A stretch of 64,000 nt of DNA, from contig NZ_KE387264.1 of assembly GCF_000430845.1 (NCBI RefSeq), positions 188,750 through 252,749 of the forward strand, given 5' to 3'. Below are positions 26,908-36,159 of this stretch, in pieces. The position numbers and the translations under genes were made by a program. The notes under the pieces were generated by a model. The model had not been told where the DNA came from. It was given only the letters and a program-made list of their open reading frames with translations, and made no database searches. Source of the stretch: Chryseobacterium gregarium DSM 19109. GTDB lineage: Bacteria > Bacteroidota > Bacteroidia > Flavobacteriales > Weeksellaceae. How positions within the stretch are numbered: the first letter of the stretch is position 1; every line of letters starts with the position of its first letter.

Positions 26908-27931
26908 TGATAAGAAGTTTTCAGTGATCATATTGCTGTTGATCTGGATGCATTGCTTTTCACAGGTAAATTACCATTCGTGGACCAATGGTTTTATATC
27001 TGTCGGTTCTTATGGCGGCAATACCAATACTGATGCTTATACCCTTACTCTTTCAGGGAACGGATCTCTGAATGTTCCTTATTGGAGGGTTTCTGCCAGG
27101 TTAACACAGCAGATTGCTTCAACGGATGGGAATTATACGTTTCCCGCTAATAAAATTTCTTTCAGTCCGGTTTCTACTTCGGGAACTGCCTATCCGGATT
27201 CCGTACCTTCCATTTCACAGATCGGCATGCCGCTCAATGTAATGATGCAGGAAGGACAGGAGGTTTTTTTAATCCCGCAGTCAAATGCTCCATTATATAA
27301 TGTTTACAACCAGAACTCCTATTATAATCTTCAGATAAAATATGCTCTCACCATTGCCGGCGGGTCTTATCTGGGCAGTTACCCTGCGTGGACCACTTTT
27401 ATAGCTCCTGTGCAGTTTACAGCATATGACCAGTATAATAATGTCATCGGGAGGATAGACCATGTGTTTCAGATCCAGATCGCTACGCTTTCAGGAACTC
27501 CTCCGGATATACCTGAAATGTCATTGAAGTTTTCGGCAAATGCCATCAACGGGGTCCTTGAGTTTAGCAGTAAAAATGATTATACCAACGGAGTAAGCAT
27601 CGTGTATCCCAATGCACTGGCAGTACGGAGCAATACCAATTATCAGATCAAGATAAAATCACTTCAGAGCAAATTCACTTCTCCCGCAGGGAACTCGCTT
27701 CCTCTGGAAGCCGTAAAATTCGGATTGTCACCGGTTTCCGGAAATAATGCGGTAATCTATCCCATCGTACTGGCATCATGGCCGCAGCTTGTTGCCAAAG
27801 GAGCTTCCACTCAGAGTTCCAGTGTGTATTATGACATTAACTATTCAACGGATCCCAATGACCAGAGATTCATGAATGCCAAAACAGAAGATTATTCCAC
27901 AACATTACAGTTCGAGATAACCCCTCAATAA
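26900..27931 (+). CDS. Two-domain tip-adhesin-like protein
   Basis: 343 residues with a signal peptide ending at HCFSQ. Residues about 20-200 form a distinct beta-rich domain (NYHSWTNGFISVGSYGGNTNTDAYTLTLSG at the start). Residues about 205-343 resemble the pilin subunit: FSSKNDYTNGVSIVYPNALAVRSNTNYQIKIKS parallels the DDYTNGVS block there, and the end TTLQFEITPQ parallels YTIISQ. A novel N-domain plus a pilin domain is the layout of tip adhesins in chaperone-usher pili. The binding target is unknown. Confidence 0.7.
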   Translation: MTNDKKFSVIILLLIWMHCFSQVNYHSWTNGFISVGSYGGNTNTDAYTLTLSGNGSLNVPYWRVSARLTQQIASTDGNYTFPANKISFSPVSTSGTAYPDSVPSISQIGMPLNVMMQEGQEVFLIPQSNAPLYNVYNQNSYYNLQIKYALTIAGGSYLGSYPAWTTFIAPVQFTAYDQYNNVIGRIDHVFQIQIATLSGTPPDIPEMSLKFSANAINGVLEFSSKNDYTNGVSIVYPNALAVRSNTNYQIKIKSLQSKFTSPAGNSLPLEAVKFGLSPVSGNNAVIYPIVLASWPQLVAKGASTQSSSVYYDINYSTDPNDQRFMNAKTEDYSTTLQFEITPQ

Positions 27932-27939
27932 AATTTACA

Positions 27940-30741
27940 ATGCATGACGACCTGCTCAGAAAAATAATATTTATTTTTTTGATACCGCTCGCTTTTATGA
28001 TCATTCCTGCACAGCATATTCCTGATATCGCGATGGAAGTCCGCAGTGAATCCGCTACGCCGGAAAATAATATTATAGACCTGACTATTGTCCTTAAAAA
28101 TAAAGATGAAGTGCCTTTCAAAGGCAGGATTAATATTCATACACCGGAAGGGTTCAGGGCAGTTTCAGCCGGTGGAATATATGCAGACCTGGAGGCTGGG
28201 GAGAGTATCTTTCTTCCGGTAAAAATCATAGTGAACAACAGTGCGGTTTCGGGAGAAAAAAAAATCAGTTTTGATCTTTCTGACCTGCAGCACCGAATCA
28301 TCACGGAAAAATCCATCTTATTTAACGTAGCACAAAACAATGCGCTGCGGATAACCGCTGAAAATTCTGTATTGTATATCAACAATATGAAAGATTCCGT
28401 AGAGGTAAGGGCCAGGGTTTCCAACCTTGGGAATACACGGCAGAATGTGACGGTAGTCTTTAAAATTCCGGAAATTATCCAGGGAAATGTTTTTGTGGAG
28501 AAAAAAGGGAGCATAGCAGTGGCAAAAGATTCGGTATTTGTATTCCGGTTTATGCCTTCCGGGCTGTTGGGAAGAACTTCACAGTTTTCCGTTGATATAG
28601 CGGGGTTCAGGGATCCGGAAAAAGAGATATTCGGCAATACCGCCGTATCTGTTCAGAATGTGGCTTCTACGCAGCGTTACCAGGATCTTCAGAACAATAC
28701 GTTTTCCAATTATAAAAAAAACAGCATCACGGCAGGCTACAGGCGGATCGGTGAAAATCTCAGCATGTATCAGCTGATCGGTTCCGGAGGGTTCAACCTT
28801 CCTTCGGGGTATGTATTCATAAGAGGGAATATTTATGCCATGAATAACCAGAGCGATCCCGTGGTCAGCAATACCTACATTACATATCGCCGGAACAACA
28901 GTGAATATACATTGGGAAATATCAGCAAAATGATGGAAATGTCCCTTTTCGGAAGAGGCGCGGAATATGCCGTAACGTCTTCTGATAAAGACAAAAAACT
29001 GGAAGTCGGATTTGTAGACCAGGTCTTCAGCCTCGTGGAAAGAAGCTCATTTTTAAAATACGGGTATGGTTTTTTTACCCGGGGAACCCTCGGGGCCCAG
29101 AATGCGACCCGGAATATTTCAGCGACATATGTTTTCAGGAATGATCCGTATGAAAAATCAAGGCACAATCTGCTGGGAACAGATATGCAGTATTCTTTTA
29201 ACAGAGACTGGAATATGACTGCCAAGGTCTACAGCGGGCTCAGCGTGTACGACGATATCAATGTTACCAAGCCTTCATTGGCTTTAGAATCCCAGTATTC
29301 AGGGATCATTGATAAGTTTAATCTTAACGGGAATTACTTTTACAGTACCGATTACTATCCCGGGAACAGGCGGGGGATGCTTCAGGTTCAGCAGAATATT
29401 TCCACAAACATCATTAAAGACTATAATATCTATGCGAATATCTTGATTTCTGATTTTTCCCCTAAATTCTACTTTTATAATAATGATTTGGAATCAAATA
29501 CCACCAGGGTAGATACAGGGGTGAACTTTCCGAAGAGAGGAAATTTCGGATTTGCGCTCGGCCTTCAGTATCAGGATGAAAAATCCAATACCTATAACAA
29601 TTTCTTTAATACCACGATCAATCAGGAATCCAAACAGCTGAAAGCACAGAGGATTACCGATTACATGACCTGGTCAAGCCCGAACAGGAAGCACTCTTCC
29701 GTAGTGGGGATAGAAACAGGACTGGCCACCTATCCGGATACAGATCAGGCAGAATACCAGATGAAAGCCACCGGCAATTACAGTTATAAATGGCTTAATG
29801 TCAATTTTATCTACCAGTATGGAAGCTATTTCCTTTCCGAATATGCTTTTTCCAGGATATTTAATGAAAACAGTACTTATAAAAAACTATCCTTTTCAGC
29901 ATTTTTCAATAATAATTTTTTCGATCAGAAACTTACGGCTACTGGAGGGGTAACCTATACTGATGATATTCTGTACGGAAAATCTCCGTCGGGCTTTATT
30001 AATCTCAAGTATTCAGGCAGGCTGTATGGCGTGTATCTCAATACTTCATGGTTCCATTATTCTTCAAGAAATATCAATAATAATCTTCTTACCATTGAAG
30101 CAGGAATCACGCTGAACCTTAAATCAAATACCCTTGATCCGGGCAAAAAAGGAAGCATTACCGCCTTTGTTTATTACGACAACAACAACAATGGCGTGTA
30201 TGATGACGTGGACAGGCCGGCAGAAGGATATCTCGTGATGCTCAATACCATCTCGTTCAGGACGGACAGCAAAGGCAACCTGAATTACAAAGCACTTCCA
30301 TTCGGAAAATATGCGTTAAAACAGATTATACAGAAGGGCTGGTATTACGATGAAGCGGAAATTGAAATGAATAAACATCATTATGTCCTGGAAATTCCTT
30401 TGCATCAGAACGGGACCGTTCAGGGGAAGATCGACTATGAATTCAATGCCAAAACATCAGTGGATTTTGACCCGAAAATCGGAGGGATCATTTTCAATAT
30501 TTACAGAAAGGATGAGCTTCTGCAGCGTGTCGTAACGGATGATAACGGTGAATTTATTTCTTTTCTGGAATCCGGAAATTATAAAATTGAACTTAATCAA
30601 AACTCATTGCCGGCCAATACATATGTTGAGCGAGCCATCGCAGAAGCTAAAGTAGAAGCAGGGAAAATCGTCATTCTCGAACCTTTTGTCATCAGAGTAA
30701 AAGAAAAAAAGATCAGGGTTAAAAAATTCGGAAATGAATAA
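27940..30741 (+). CDS. Usher-like outer-membrane beta-barrel protein
   Basis: 933 residues with an N-terminal signal-like segment. Layout: Ig-like NEAT/COG1361-style domains at about 25-230, then a long series of amphipathic, aromatic-ended strands at about 240-725 (for example SITAGYRRIGENLSMYQLIGSG, GRLYGVYLNTSWFHYSSRN) consistent with a large barrel. Then comes a SdrD/CnaB-like domain near 735-800 (GSITAFVYYDNNNNGVYDDVDRPAEGYLVML ... LPFGKYALK), with DxNxNGxxD calcium-type residues. A second small beta domain ends the protein. Archaic ushers carry a similar domain after the barrel. Its position after chaperone and adhesin supports an usher role, though similarity to PapC is not obvious by eye. 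Confidence 0.65.
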   Translation: MHDDLLRKIIFIFLIPLAFMIIPAQHIPDIAMEVRSESATPENNIIDLTIVLKNKDEVPFKGRINIHTPEGFRAVSAGGIYADLEAGESIFLPVKIIVNNSAVSGEKKISFDLSDLQHRIITEKSILFNVAQNNALRITAENSVLYINNMKDSVEVRARVSNLGNTRQNVTVVFKIPEIIQGNVFVEKKGSIAVAKDSVFVFRFMPSGLLGRTSQFSVDIAGFRDPEKEIFGNTAVSVQNVASTQRYQDLQNNTFSNYKKNSITAGYRRIGENLSMYQLIGSGGFNLPSGYVFIRGNIYAMNNQSDPVVSNTYITYRRNNSEYTLGNISKMMEMSLFGRGAEYAVTSSDKDKKLEVGFVDQVFSLVERSSFLKYGYGFFTRGTLGAQNATRNISATYVFRNDPYEKSRHNLLGTDMQYSFNRDWNMTAKVYSGLSVYDDINVTKPSLALESQYSGIIDKFNLNGNYFYSTDYYPGNRRGMLQVQQNISTNIIKDYNIYANILISDFSPKFYFYNNDLESNTTRVDTGVNFPKRGNFGFALGLQYQDEKSNTYNNFFNTTINQESKQLKAQRITDYMTWSSPNRKHSSVVGIETGLATYPDTDQAEYQMKATGNYSYKWLNVNFIYQYGSYFLSEYAFSRIFNENSTYKKLSFSAFFNNNFFDQKLTATGGVTYTDDILYGKSPSGFINLKYSGRLYGVYLNTSWFHYSSRNINNNLLTIEAGITLNLKSNTLDPGKKGSITAFVYYDNNNNGVYDDVDRPAEGYLVMLNTISFRTDSKGNLNYKALPFGKYALKQIIQKGWYYDEAEIEMNKHHYVLEIPLHQNGTVQGKIDYEFNAKTSVDFDPKIGGIIFNIYRKDELLQRVVTDDNGEFISFLESGNYKIELNQNSLPANTYVERAIAEAKVEAGKIVILEPFVIRVKEKKIRVKKFGNE

Positions 30742-30906
30742 TCATTTTAGATGGGTATAAAACCTGCATGATCATCTTCAGAATTATTTTTAAATTTAAA
30801 ACAGGCTTTAAAAAAATAACAATACCTGCGCTCACGCATAAGAAAGAGGAAAGAATATTTAAAAAGGTGAATAATCACTGCTTAATTAACTCCGGTATTA
30901 TATAAA

Positions 30907-30938
30907 AAAATAAGAGAGCCGTAAAGCTCTCTTATTTT
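30907..30938. terminator. Bidirectional terminator
   Basis: Perfect 13-bp arms AAAATAAGAGAGC / GCTCTCTTATTTT with a 6-base loop. It separates the usher-like gene from the convergent DUF2383 gene and works by sequence in both directions. Confidence 0.85.
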
Positions 30939-30960
30939 AATACTTATCTGATGATAACTA

Positions 30961-31410
30961 TTAATTAAGTTTTTCCAGATTTTCAAATTTAGCATAAGAA
31001 GATCTCAAATGATGTAAGTGATCAGAAACGACCTGTGAACTTTCAGGGCATAAATCTCCGCTTTCCAAAGCATCTTCATAAGCCTTGATGGCTGCTTTCT
31101 CTCCGAATACAACATTTTCAAGCGTAGACTCTTCACTATTTCCTGTAAAAGAATTTTTAATGTCGATCCATGCTCTGTGTACGGCTCCTGCCGTGCTGGT
31201 TGTATTATCCGCTTCTCCTCCTTTTTCGCTGATCAGCCTTACAAGATCCGACCTCATGGTCTGAGACTGTGATACCATCTGATCATAATCATTTTTCAAC
31301 GCTGAATGGTTTTCCCAAACTTTGTCTTCAACTTTTGAAAACCCTTCAATCCTGTCGTTGGTAATGTTTAGTAAATCGTTTAGTACTGATACAGTTTTTT
31401 CGTTGTTCAT
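30961..31410 (-). CDS. PA2169/DUF2383 family four-helix-bundle protein
   Basis: 149 residues, all helical, no signal peptide. Family pattern: VSVLNDLLNITNDRIEGF at the N-terminus, VRLISEKGGEADNTTSTAGAVHRAWIDIK near 57-85, and CEKAAIKAYEDAL-like GEKAAIKAYEDALESGDL near 108-125. Such proteins resemble ferritin-like bundles and are often stress-induced; the biochemical role is unknown. It is divergent from the MarR-carotenoid operon. Confidence 0.85.
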   Translation of the reverse strand: MNNEKTVSVLNDLLNITNDRIEGFSKVEDKVWENHSALKNDYDQMVSQSQTMRSDLVRLISEKGGEADNTTSTAGAVHRAWIDIKNSFTGNSEESTLENVVFGEKAAIKAYEDALESGDLCPESSQVVSDHLHHLRSSYAKFENLEKLN

Positions 31411-31523
31411 AACATTTTTTTTATTGGTGTACCAGTAGACTTACAAGATGCGTGCCTTAGTTTATTTTTATCTGAATAAATTCAAAAATAAGTTTATTAA
31501 TATTCATTTTAACAAATAAAAAG

Positions 31524-31531
31524 TATATTTG
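31524..31531 (+). promoter_or_regulatory. -7 promoter box of the carotenoid operon
   Basis: TATATTTG matches the Bacteroidota TAnnTTTG box exactly and lies 20 bases ahead of the MarR start codon. No good -33 TTG is visible at the usual distance, which would suit an activator- or repressor-controlled promoter. Confidence 0.5.
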
Positions 31532-31551
31532 TACACTAATTTAATCCGCAG

Positions 31552-32226
31552 ATGAACTATCAGAATATACAGGATGTTATCGGACTTATGGAACAGTTTG
31601 AAACAGATATTACCATTAATCATTCTTATCCTAAAGATATAGAGGGTTTTAAAAAGTGGGTATGTGATGAGGAAAACCGCAAAGCTGGTACAGTTTTCGA
31701 TGAACCGTATTGGGAAGGCAAAGAAAACGGGCGGAGCGCAGAAAGTGCTATCAGCACGCTGCTTCTGCATCTGAACCGGTATGCCAGAACCTATTCCAAA
31801 TCTGCTATTTCAGATTCTGAATTTACCACTCAGGAAGATTTTATTTATCTCATCAATTTAAAGGCTTTCGGCTCGATGACAAAAATGGAGCTTATCAAAA
31901 AGAATATCCATGACAAGCCTGTAGGGATGCTTATTATCACCAGACTGCTGAAACAGGGCTGGATCGAGCAGACGGAATCTGATATCGATAAAAGAAACAG
32001 GATTATAAATATCTCCGGAAAAGGTTTACAGGCCCTGGAAAAGCAAATGAAAAAAATAAGAGAGGCTACAGATATCGTAACAGGAAACCTTAATTACCGG
32101 GAAAAGATGGATCTGATCCTTATCCTTAATAAGCTTGACCGTTTTCATTATCCGATCTTTTCCAGAAGTATAGACAGTAAAGACCTGATTAAAACGGTCT
32201 ATGAAGAATATTCATTTAAAAACTAA
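31552..32226 (+). CDS. MarR family regulator of the carotenoid operon
   Basis: 224 residues with a winged-helix core at about 95-165: EDFIYLINLKAFGSMTKMELIKKNIHDKPVGMLIITRLLKQGWIEQTESDIDKRNRIINISGKGLQALE. The wing (DKRNRIINIS) is typical of MarR. The N-terminal 90 residues are an extension compared with ordinary MarR proteins. It is the first gene of a five-gene run with 2-base spacing to crtI, so it likely autoregulates pigment synthesis. The inducer is unknown. Confidence 0.85.
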   Translation: MNYQNIQDVIGLMEQFETDITINHSYPKDIEGFKKWVCDEENRKAGTVFDEPYWEGKENGRSAESAISTLLLHLNRYARTYSKSAISDSEFTTQEDFIYLINLKAFGSMTKMELIKKNIHDKPVGMLIITRLLKQGWIEQTESDIDKRNRIINISGKGLQALEKQMKKIREATDIVTGNLNYREKMDLILILNKLDRFHYPIFSRSIDSKDLIKTVYEEYSFKN

Positions 32227-32228
32227 GT

Positions 32229-33701
32229 ATGAGCAAAAAAATTGCGGTCATAGGATCGGGATTCTCAGGATTGTCTGCGGCAGCCTATGCCTCAAAAGAC
32301 GGGCATGAAGTTCACCTTTTTGAAAAAAACAGTGAGGTAGGGGGGCGTGCCAGGAAGTTTAAGACTGACAACGGCTATACCTTTGATATGGGGCCAAGCT
32401 GGTACTGGATGCCTGATATTATAGAAGCATTTTTTAGTGATTTCGGCAAATCAGCTTCCGATTTCTATACGCTTGTGCCCTTAGACCCGCAGTTTGAAAT
32501 GGTATTCTCAGACGGTACCATGAACATTCCCCACAGTTATGAAGACATGAAAGCTCTTTTTGAAGGGACTGAAACGGGGGCAGGAAAAAAACTGGATGAG
32601 TTTATGAAAGATGCGCAGTATAAATATGAAGTCGGGATGAAGGATTTTGTGAACAAGCCCTGTTATTCCTGGTTTGAATTTATGTCCCCGAAGATTGCCA
32701 AAAGTGCATTCAAACTGGATCTGTTAAGCAATTTCCAGCGTTTCGTAAGGAAATACTTCACCCATCCCAAACTGATTGTCCTAATGGAATTCCCGGTAAT
32801 TTTCCTGGGAGCAGCTCCGAAAGATATTCCTGCGCTGTACAGTTTAATGAACTACGGAGGATACAAACTGGGAACCTGGTATCCGATGGGCGGCTTTTCC
32901 AAAATCATCGATGCGATGAAAGAGGTCGCTGAGGGCCACGGGACACAGTTTCACCTGAATGCGGATGTACAGAAGATCAATGTTGAAAATAAGCAGGTAT
33001 CCTCATTAACGGTCAATCAACAGGTGATTGATTTTGATGTAATTATTGCATCTTCGGATTACCACCACACTGAGTCAAAACTTCTTAATGAAGAATACAG
33101 GAACTATGACGAAGCGTACTGGGAAAAAAGGGTTTTCGCGCCTTCGTGCCTGATTTATTACCTTGGGATCAAAGAAAAAATCCCTAATCTTAAGCACCAT
33201 ACCCTGTTTTTTGAAAATGACCTGGAGCTTCATACCGAAGAAATTTATAAAGATAAAAAATGGCCGACCAAGCCGCTGTTTTATGTCTGCTGCCCTTCAA
33301 AAACAGATTCTTCCGTAGCGCCGGAACATGGCGAGAATGTATTTCTCCTGATGCCTGTGGCTCCCGGGATTGAAGACTCCGAAGAGATCAGGGAGCGTTA
33401 TTTCATGGAAATGATGCTGAGGCTGGAAAAGCACACCGGCGCATCGGATCTTTTACTGAAAATCGACTATAAAAAAAGCTACTGCATCAAAGATTTCCAG
33501 GAAGATTACAATGCCTACAAAGGAAATGCCTACGGCCTTGCCAACACGCTTTCCCAGACTGCCGTCTTAAAACCATCATTAAGAAACAAAAAGATAAAAA
33601 ACCTTTTCTACACGGGGCAGCTTACCGTTCCCGGTCCTGGAGTACCGCCGTCCATCATCTCCGGAAAAATAGCTGCAATAGAAGCCACCAAAATAAATTG
33701 A
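32229..33701 (+). CDS. crtI: Phytoene desaturase
   Basis: FAD-dependent desaturation of phytoene to lycopene. 490 residues. The dinucleotide-binding motif IGSGFSGLSAAAYASKDGHEVHLFEKN is at residues 7-33, followed by VGGRARKF and FDMGPSWYWMPD. The CrtI C-terminal signature YTGQLTVPGPGVPPSIISGKIAA is at about 463-485. It sits second in the carotenoid operon and precedes crtB by a single base. Confidence 0.95.
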   Translation: MSKKIAVIGSGFSGLSAAAYASKDGHEVHLFEKNSEVGGRARKFKTDNGYTFDMGPSWYWMPDIIEAFFSDFGKSASDFYTLVPLDPQFEMVFSDGTMNIPHSYEDMKALFEGTETGAGKKLDEFMKDAQYKYEVGMKDFVNKPCYSWFEFMSPKIAKSAFKLDLLSNFQRFVRKYFTHPKLIVLMEFPVIFLGAAPKDIPALYSLMNYGGYKLGTWYPMGGFSKIIDAMKEVAEGHGTQFHLNADVQKINVENKQVSSLTVNQQVIDFDVIIASSDYHHTESKLLNEEYRNYDEAYWEKRVFAPSCLIYYLGIKEKIPNLKHHTLFFENDLELHTEEIYKDKKWPTKPLFYVCCPSKTDSSVAPEHGENVFLLMPVAPGIEDSEEIRERYFMEMMLRLEKHTGASDLLLKIDYKKSYCIKDFQEDYNAYKGNAYGLANTLSQTAVLKPSLRNKKIKNLFYTGQLTVPGPGVPPSIISGKIAAIEATKIN

Positions 33702-33702
33702 T

Positions 33703-34539
33703 ATGAAAAAACTATTTGATGATCTCGCGTACAAAGTCAGTAAGGAGACGACAAAACAGTACAGTACCAGTTTTTCGCTGGGAATCCTTGCCCTGTCTTC
33801 CAGCATCAGGAACCCTGTTTATGCCATTTACGGGTATGTAAGGCTTGCTGATGAGATTGTGGACAGCTTCCATGAATATGACAAGGAAAGGTTACTGGCA
33901 AAATTCAAGGAAGATACGTTCCAGGCTCTGGAAGACCGGATTTCCCTGAACCCGATCATGCATTCTTTCCAGGAGACCGTACACCGTTTTGCTATTGATA
34001 AGAAGCTGATCATCCAGTTTCTGAAAAGCATGGAAATGGACCTTCAGAAAATCGATTATAATTCAGATCTTTATAAAGAATACATTCTGGGGTCAGCAGA
34101 AGTAGTGGGGCTGATGTGCCTGCAAATCTTCGTTAACGGCGACAAAGAACAGTTTGAAAGGCTGAAACCGTACGCGATGATTCTGGGATCGGCGTTCCAG
34201 AAAGTGAATTTCTTAAGGGACATGAAGGATGATTACCATACCTTAGGAAGGAGTTACTTCCCGGATCTCGATTTTTCCCTGTTTGATAATAAAGTCAAAT
34301 CGTCTATTGAAAAGGAAATCGAAAAAGAATTCAGGGAAGCACTGGTCGGCATCAAAAAGCTTCCGGCTTCCGCAAGGTTCGGGGTTTACCTGGCGTACCG
34401 CTATTACATTTCACTGTTCAGGAAGATCAAGAGAAAATCTGCAAACGCAATCCTGAGTGAGAGGATCAGGATATCCAACGGTGCCAAGATTTCCCTGATG
34501 ATGAGCAGTTATGTACAGTACAAGACTTCATTTTTATAG
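33703..34539 (+). CDS. crtB: Phytoene synthase
   Basis: Condenses two geranylgeranyl diphosphate molecules into phytoene. 278 residues with the two Asp-rich motifs RLADEIVDSFHEYD near 47-60 and VNFLRDMKDDYHTLGRSYFP near 167-186. Family opening TTKQYSTSFSLG is near residues 17-28. It follows crtI directly in the pigment operon. Confidence 0.95.
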   Translation: MKKLFDDLAYKVSKETTKQYSTSFSLGILALSSSIRNPVYAIYGYVRLADEIVDSFHEYDKERLLAKFKEDTFQALEDRISLNPIMHSFQETVHRFAIDKKLIIQFLKSMEMDLQKIDYNSDLYKEYILGSAEVVGLMCLQIFVNGDKEQFERLKPYAMILGSAFQKVNFLRDMKDDYHTLGRSYFPDLDFSLFDNKVKSSIEKEIEKEFREALVGIKKLPASARFGVYLAYRYYISLFRKIKRKSANAILSERIRISNGAKISLMMSSYVQYKTSFL

Positions 34540-34567
34540 ACTAAAATTTCCATTTTAAACCGTTCAT

Positions 34568-35023
34568 ATGAATTTTCTAATTGTAGTAATCACCTTTTTT
34601 GTGATGGAAGGCATAACCTGGTTAACGCATAAATATGTTATGCACGGATTCCTCTGGGCACTGCACAGAGATCACCATGACCACAGCAATGACGGCCCTA
34701 TGGAAAAGAATGATTATTTCTTCCTTATCTTTGCGCTTCCGTCTATTCTTCTGATGGCTTACGGTACAGTCCAGGGGTTTAACCACTGGTTTTACATTGC
34801 ATTGGGCATTACTTTATACGGGATGGCCTATTTTTTCGTTCATGATATCTTCATCCATCAAAGGATAAAAGTGCTCCGCGATACCCAAAATCCATACCTT
34901 TTAGCCATCCGGCGTGCGCACAAGCAGCACCATAAACATACGGGAAAAGAAAGAGGCGAGTGTTTCGGTTTCCTTTGGGTGCCGGTAAAATATTTTCAGA
35001 TGTACTTTAATAAAAACAAATAA
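34568..35023 (+). CDS. crtZ: Beta-carotene hydroxylase
   Basis: Membrane di-iron hydroxylase converting beta-carotene to zeaxanthin. 151 residues with four hydrophobic segments. The His clusters are HKYVMHGFLWALHRDHHDHS near 22-41, HDIFIHQ near 93-99, and RRAHKQHHKHTGKERGECFGFLW near 114-136. These are the expected iron ligands. It implies that the yellow pigment is zeaxanthin or a derivative. Confidence 0.94.
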   Translation: MNFLIVVITFFVMEGITWLTHKYVMHGFLWALHRDHHDHSNDGPMEKNDYFFLIFALPSILLMAYGTVQGFNHWFYIALGITLYGMAYFFVHDIFIHQRIKVLRDTQNPYLLAIRRAHKQHHKHTGKERGECFGFLWVPVKYFQMYFNKNK

Positions 35024-35026
35024 TCC

Positions 35027-35743
35027 ATGCTGTCTTATACTTACCTGCTGATCAATTTTTTTACGGTTATTATCTGCTTTATTTTTTCGTTTCACCATAA
35101 ACTGAAATTCAGCAGGCATTTCGGGGCTTTTCTGAAAGCTTCCTTCATTGTAGCACTGGTATTCATCATCTGGGATGCCTGGTTTACCGGCATAGGGGTG
35201 TGGTGGTTCAATGACCGTTACCTGGTCGGGGTAAGAATTCTAGACCTTCCTATTGAAGAAATACTCTTTTTTTTCTGTATCCCTTTTTCATGCATCTTCA
35301 CCTATTTCTGCCTGAACAAATTTTTCAGACTGGACTGGAAGCCGCTTCCCGAAAAGATTTTCGTCATTGCAGCGATTATCCTCTCCGTGATCGGGGCTGT
35401 TTATTTCCGTGAAAAGATTTACACTTCCATGACTCTAGCTACGACAGCTTTTACATTATTCATGCTGTATTTTGTCTTGCAGTCGAGATGGATCGGCAAG
35501 GCTTCCTTTATCTATTTAATGCTGATGCCCGGCTTTCTGATGGTCAACGGCATCCTCACCGGCACCGGTCTGGAATCACCGATCGTGAATTACCATCCTG
35601 CGGAATTCCTCGGGGTCAGGATCCTTACCATTCCCATTGAAGATACTGTATACGGCTATGAAATGATCCTCTGGAATATCTATTTCTTTCAAAAGTTTAA
35701 AAAACAGGATCCTGCAGCTGAACCGTTAATGGCAGAAGCTTAA
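35027..35743 (+). CDS. Lycopene cyclase, fused CrtYc-CrtYd type
   Basis: Cyclises lycopene to beta-carotene. 238 residues with about seven membrane segments and two similar halves. The repeated signature is seen twice: LDLPIEEILFFFCIPFSCIFTY near 73-94 and LTIPIEDTVYGYEMILWNIYFF near 201-222, each with the P-I-E-(E/D) core of this family. Bacteroidota typically use this heterodimer-fused type instead of CrtY. It ends the pigment operon just before a terminator. Confidence 0.9.
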   Translation: MLSYTYLLINFFTVIICFIFSFHHKLKFSRHFGAFLKASFIVALVFIIWDAWFTGIGVWWFNDRYLVGVRILDLPIEEILFFFCIPFSCIFTYFCLNKFFRLDWKPLPEKIFVIAAIILSVIGAVYFREKIYTSMTLATTAFTLFMLYFVLQSRWIGKASFIYLMLMPGFLMVNGILTGTGLESPIVNYHPAEFLGVRILTIPIEDTVYGYEMILWNIYFFQKFKKQDPAAEPLMAEA

Positions 35744-35782
35744 CAGATTTTCTTTATATTTTTAGACTTTTTCGGTACATTA

Positions 35783-35813
35783 CAGCCTTTTGATGATAAG
35801 GGCTGAATTTTTT
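35783..35813 (+). terminator. Terminator of the carotenoid operon
   Basis: Imperfect stem CAGCCTTT / AAGGGCTG with a short loop, followed by AATTTTTT. It lies 40 bases after the cyclase stop. Confidence 0.65.
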
Positions 35814-35871
35814 ATGGGGTTATGGTGACCTCTCCGGTGAGGATAATGAACTGAATATTAATCTAATAAAT

Positions 35872-36105
35872 ATGAAAAACAATTCAAATAATGATATGGA
35901 GGCTTTAACTTGTGGACAAAAAGGGGTTTTGAACAAAAAATTAGTTGTAGATTTCCTGTTACCTTTAGAGACTATGCAATATTACATTTTAAATAGTGAA
36001 ATTAGCCCACAACTTACCTCGGAGAGGATTAATAATGTTTGGGTTATCCTTGAATGCTATTTTGAAAATGAGAAATTGAATTCAGATCTTACATGGGAAG
36101 AGTAA
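35872..36105 (+). CDS. Hypothetical small protein
   Basis: 77 residues, acidic, no membrane segment (MKNNSNNDMEALTCGQKG at the start, YFENEKLNSDLTWEE at the end). It precedes a small membrane protein by 54 bases. No family was recognised. The start has an A-rich upstream stretch and codon use looks normal for the region. Confidence 0.5.
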   Translation: MKNNSNNDMEALTCGQKGVLNKKLVVDFLLPLETMQYYILNSEISPQLTSERINNVWVILECYFENEKLNSDLTWEE

Positions 36106-36159
36106 TTACATTATATTCTATTACATCATCCTGATTTTAAACAGATTTCAGTACCAGAA

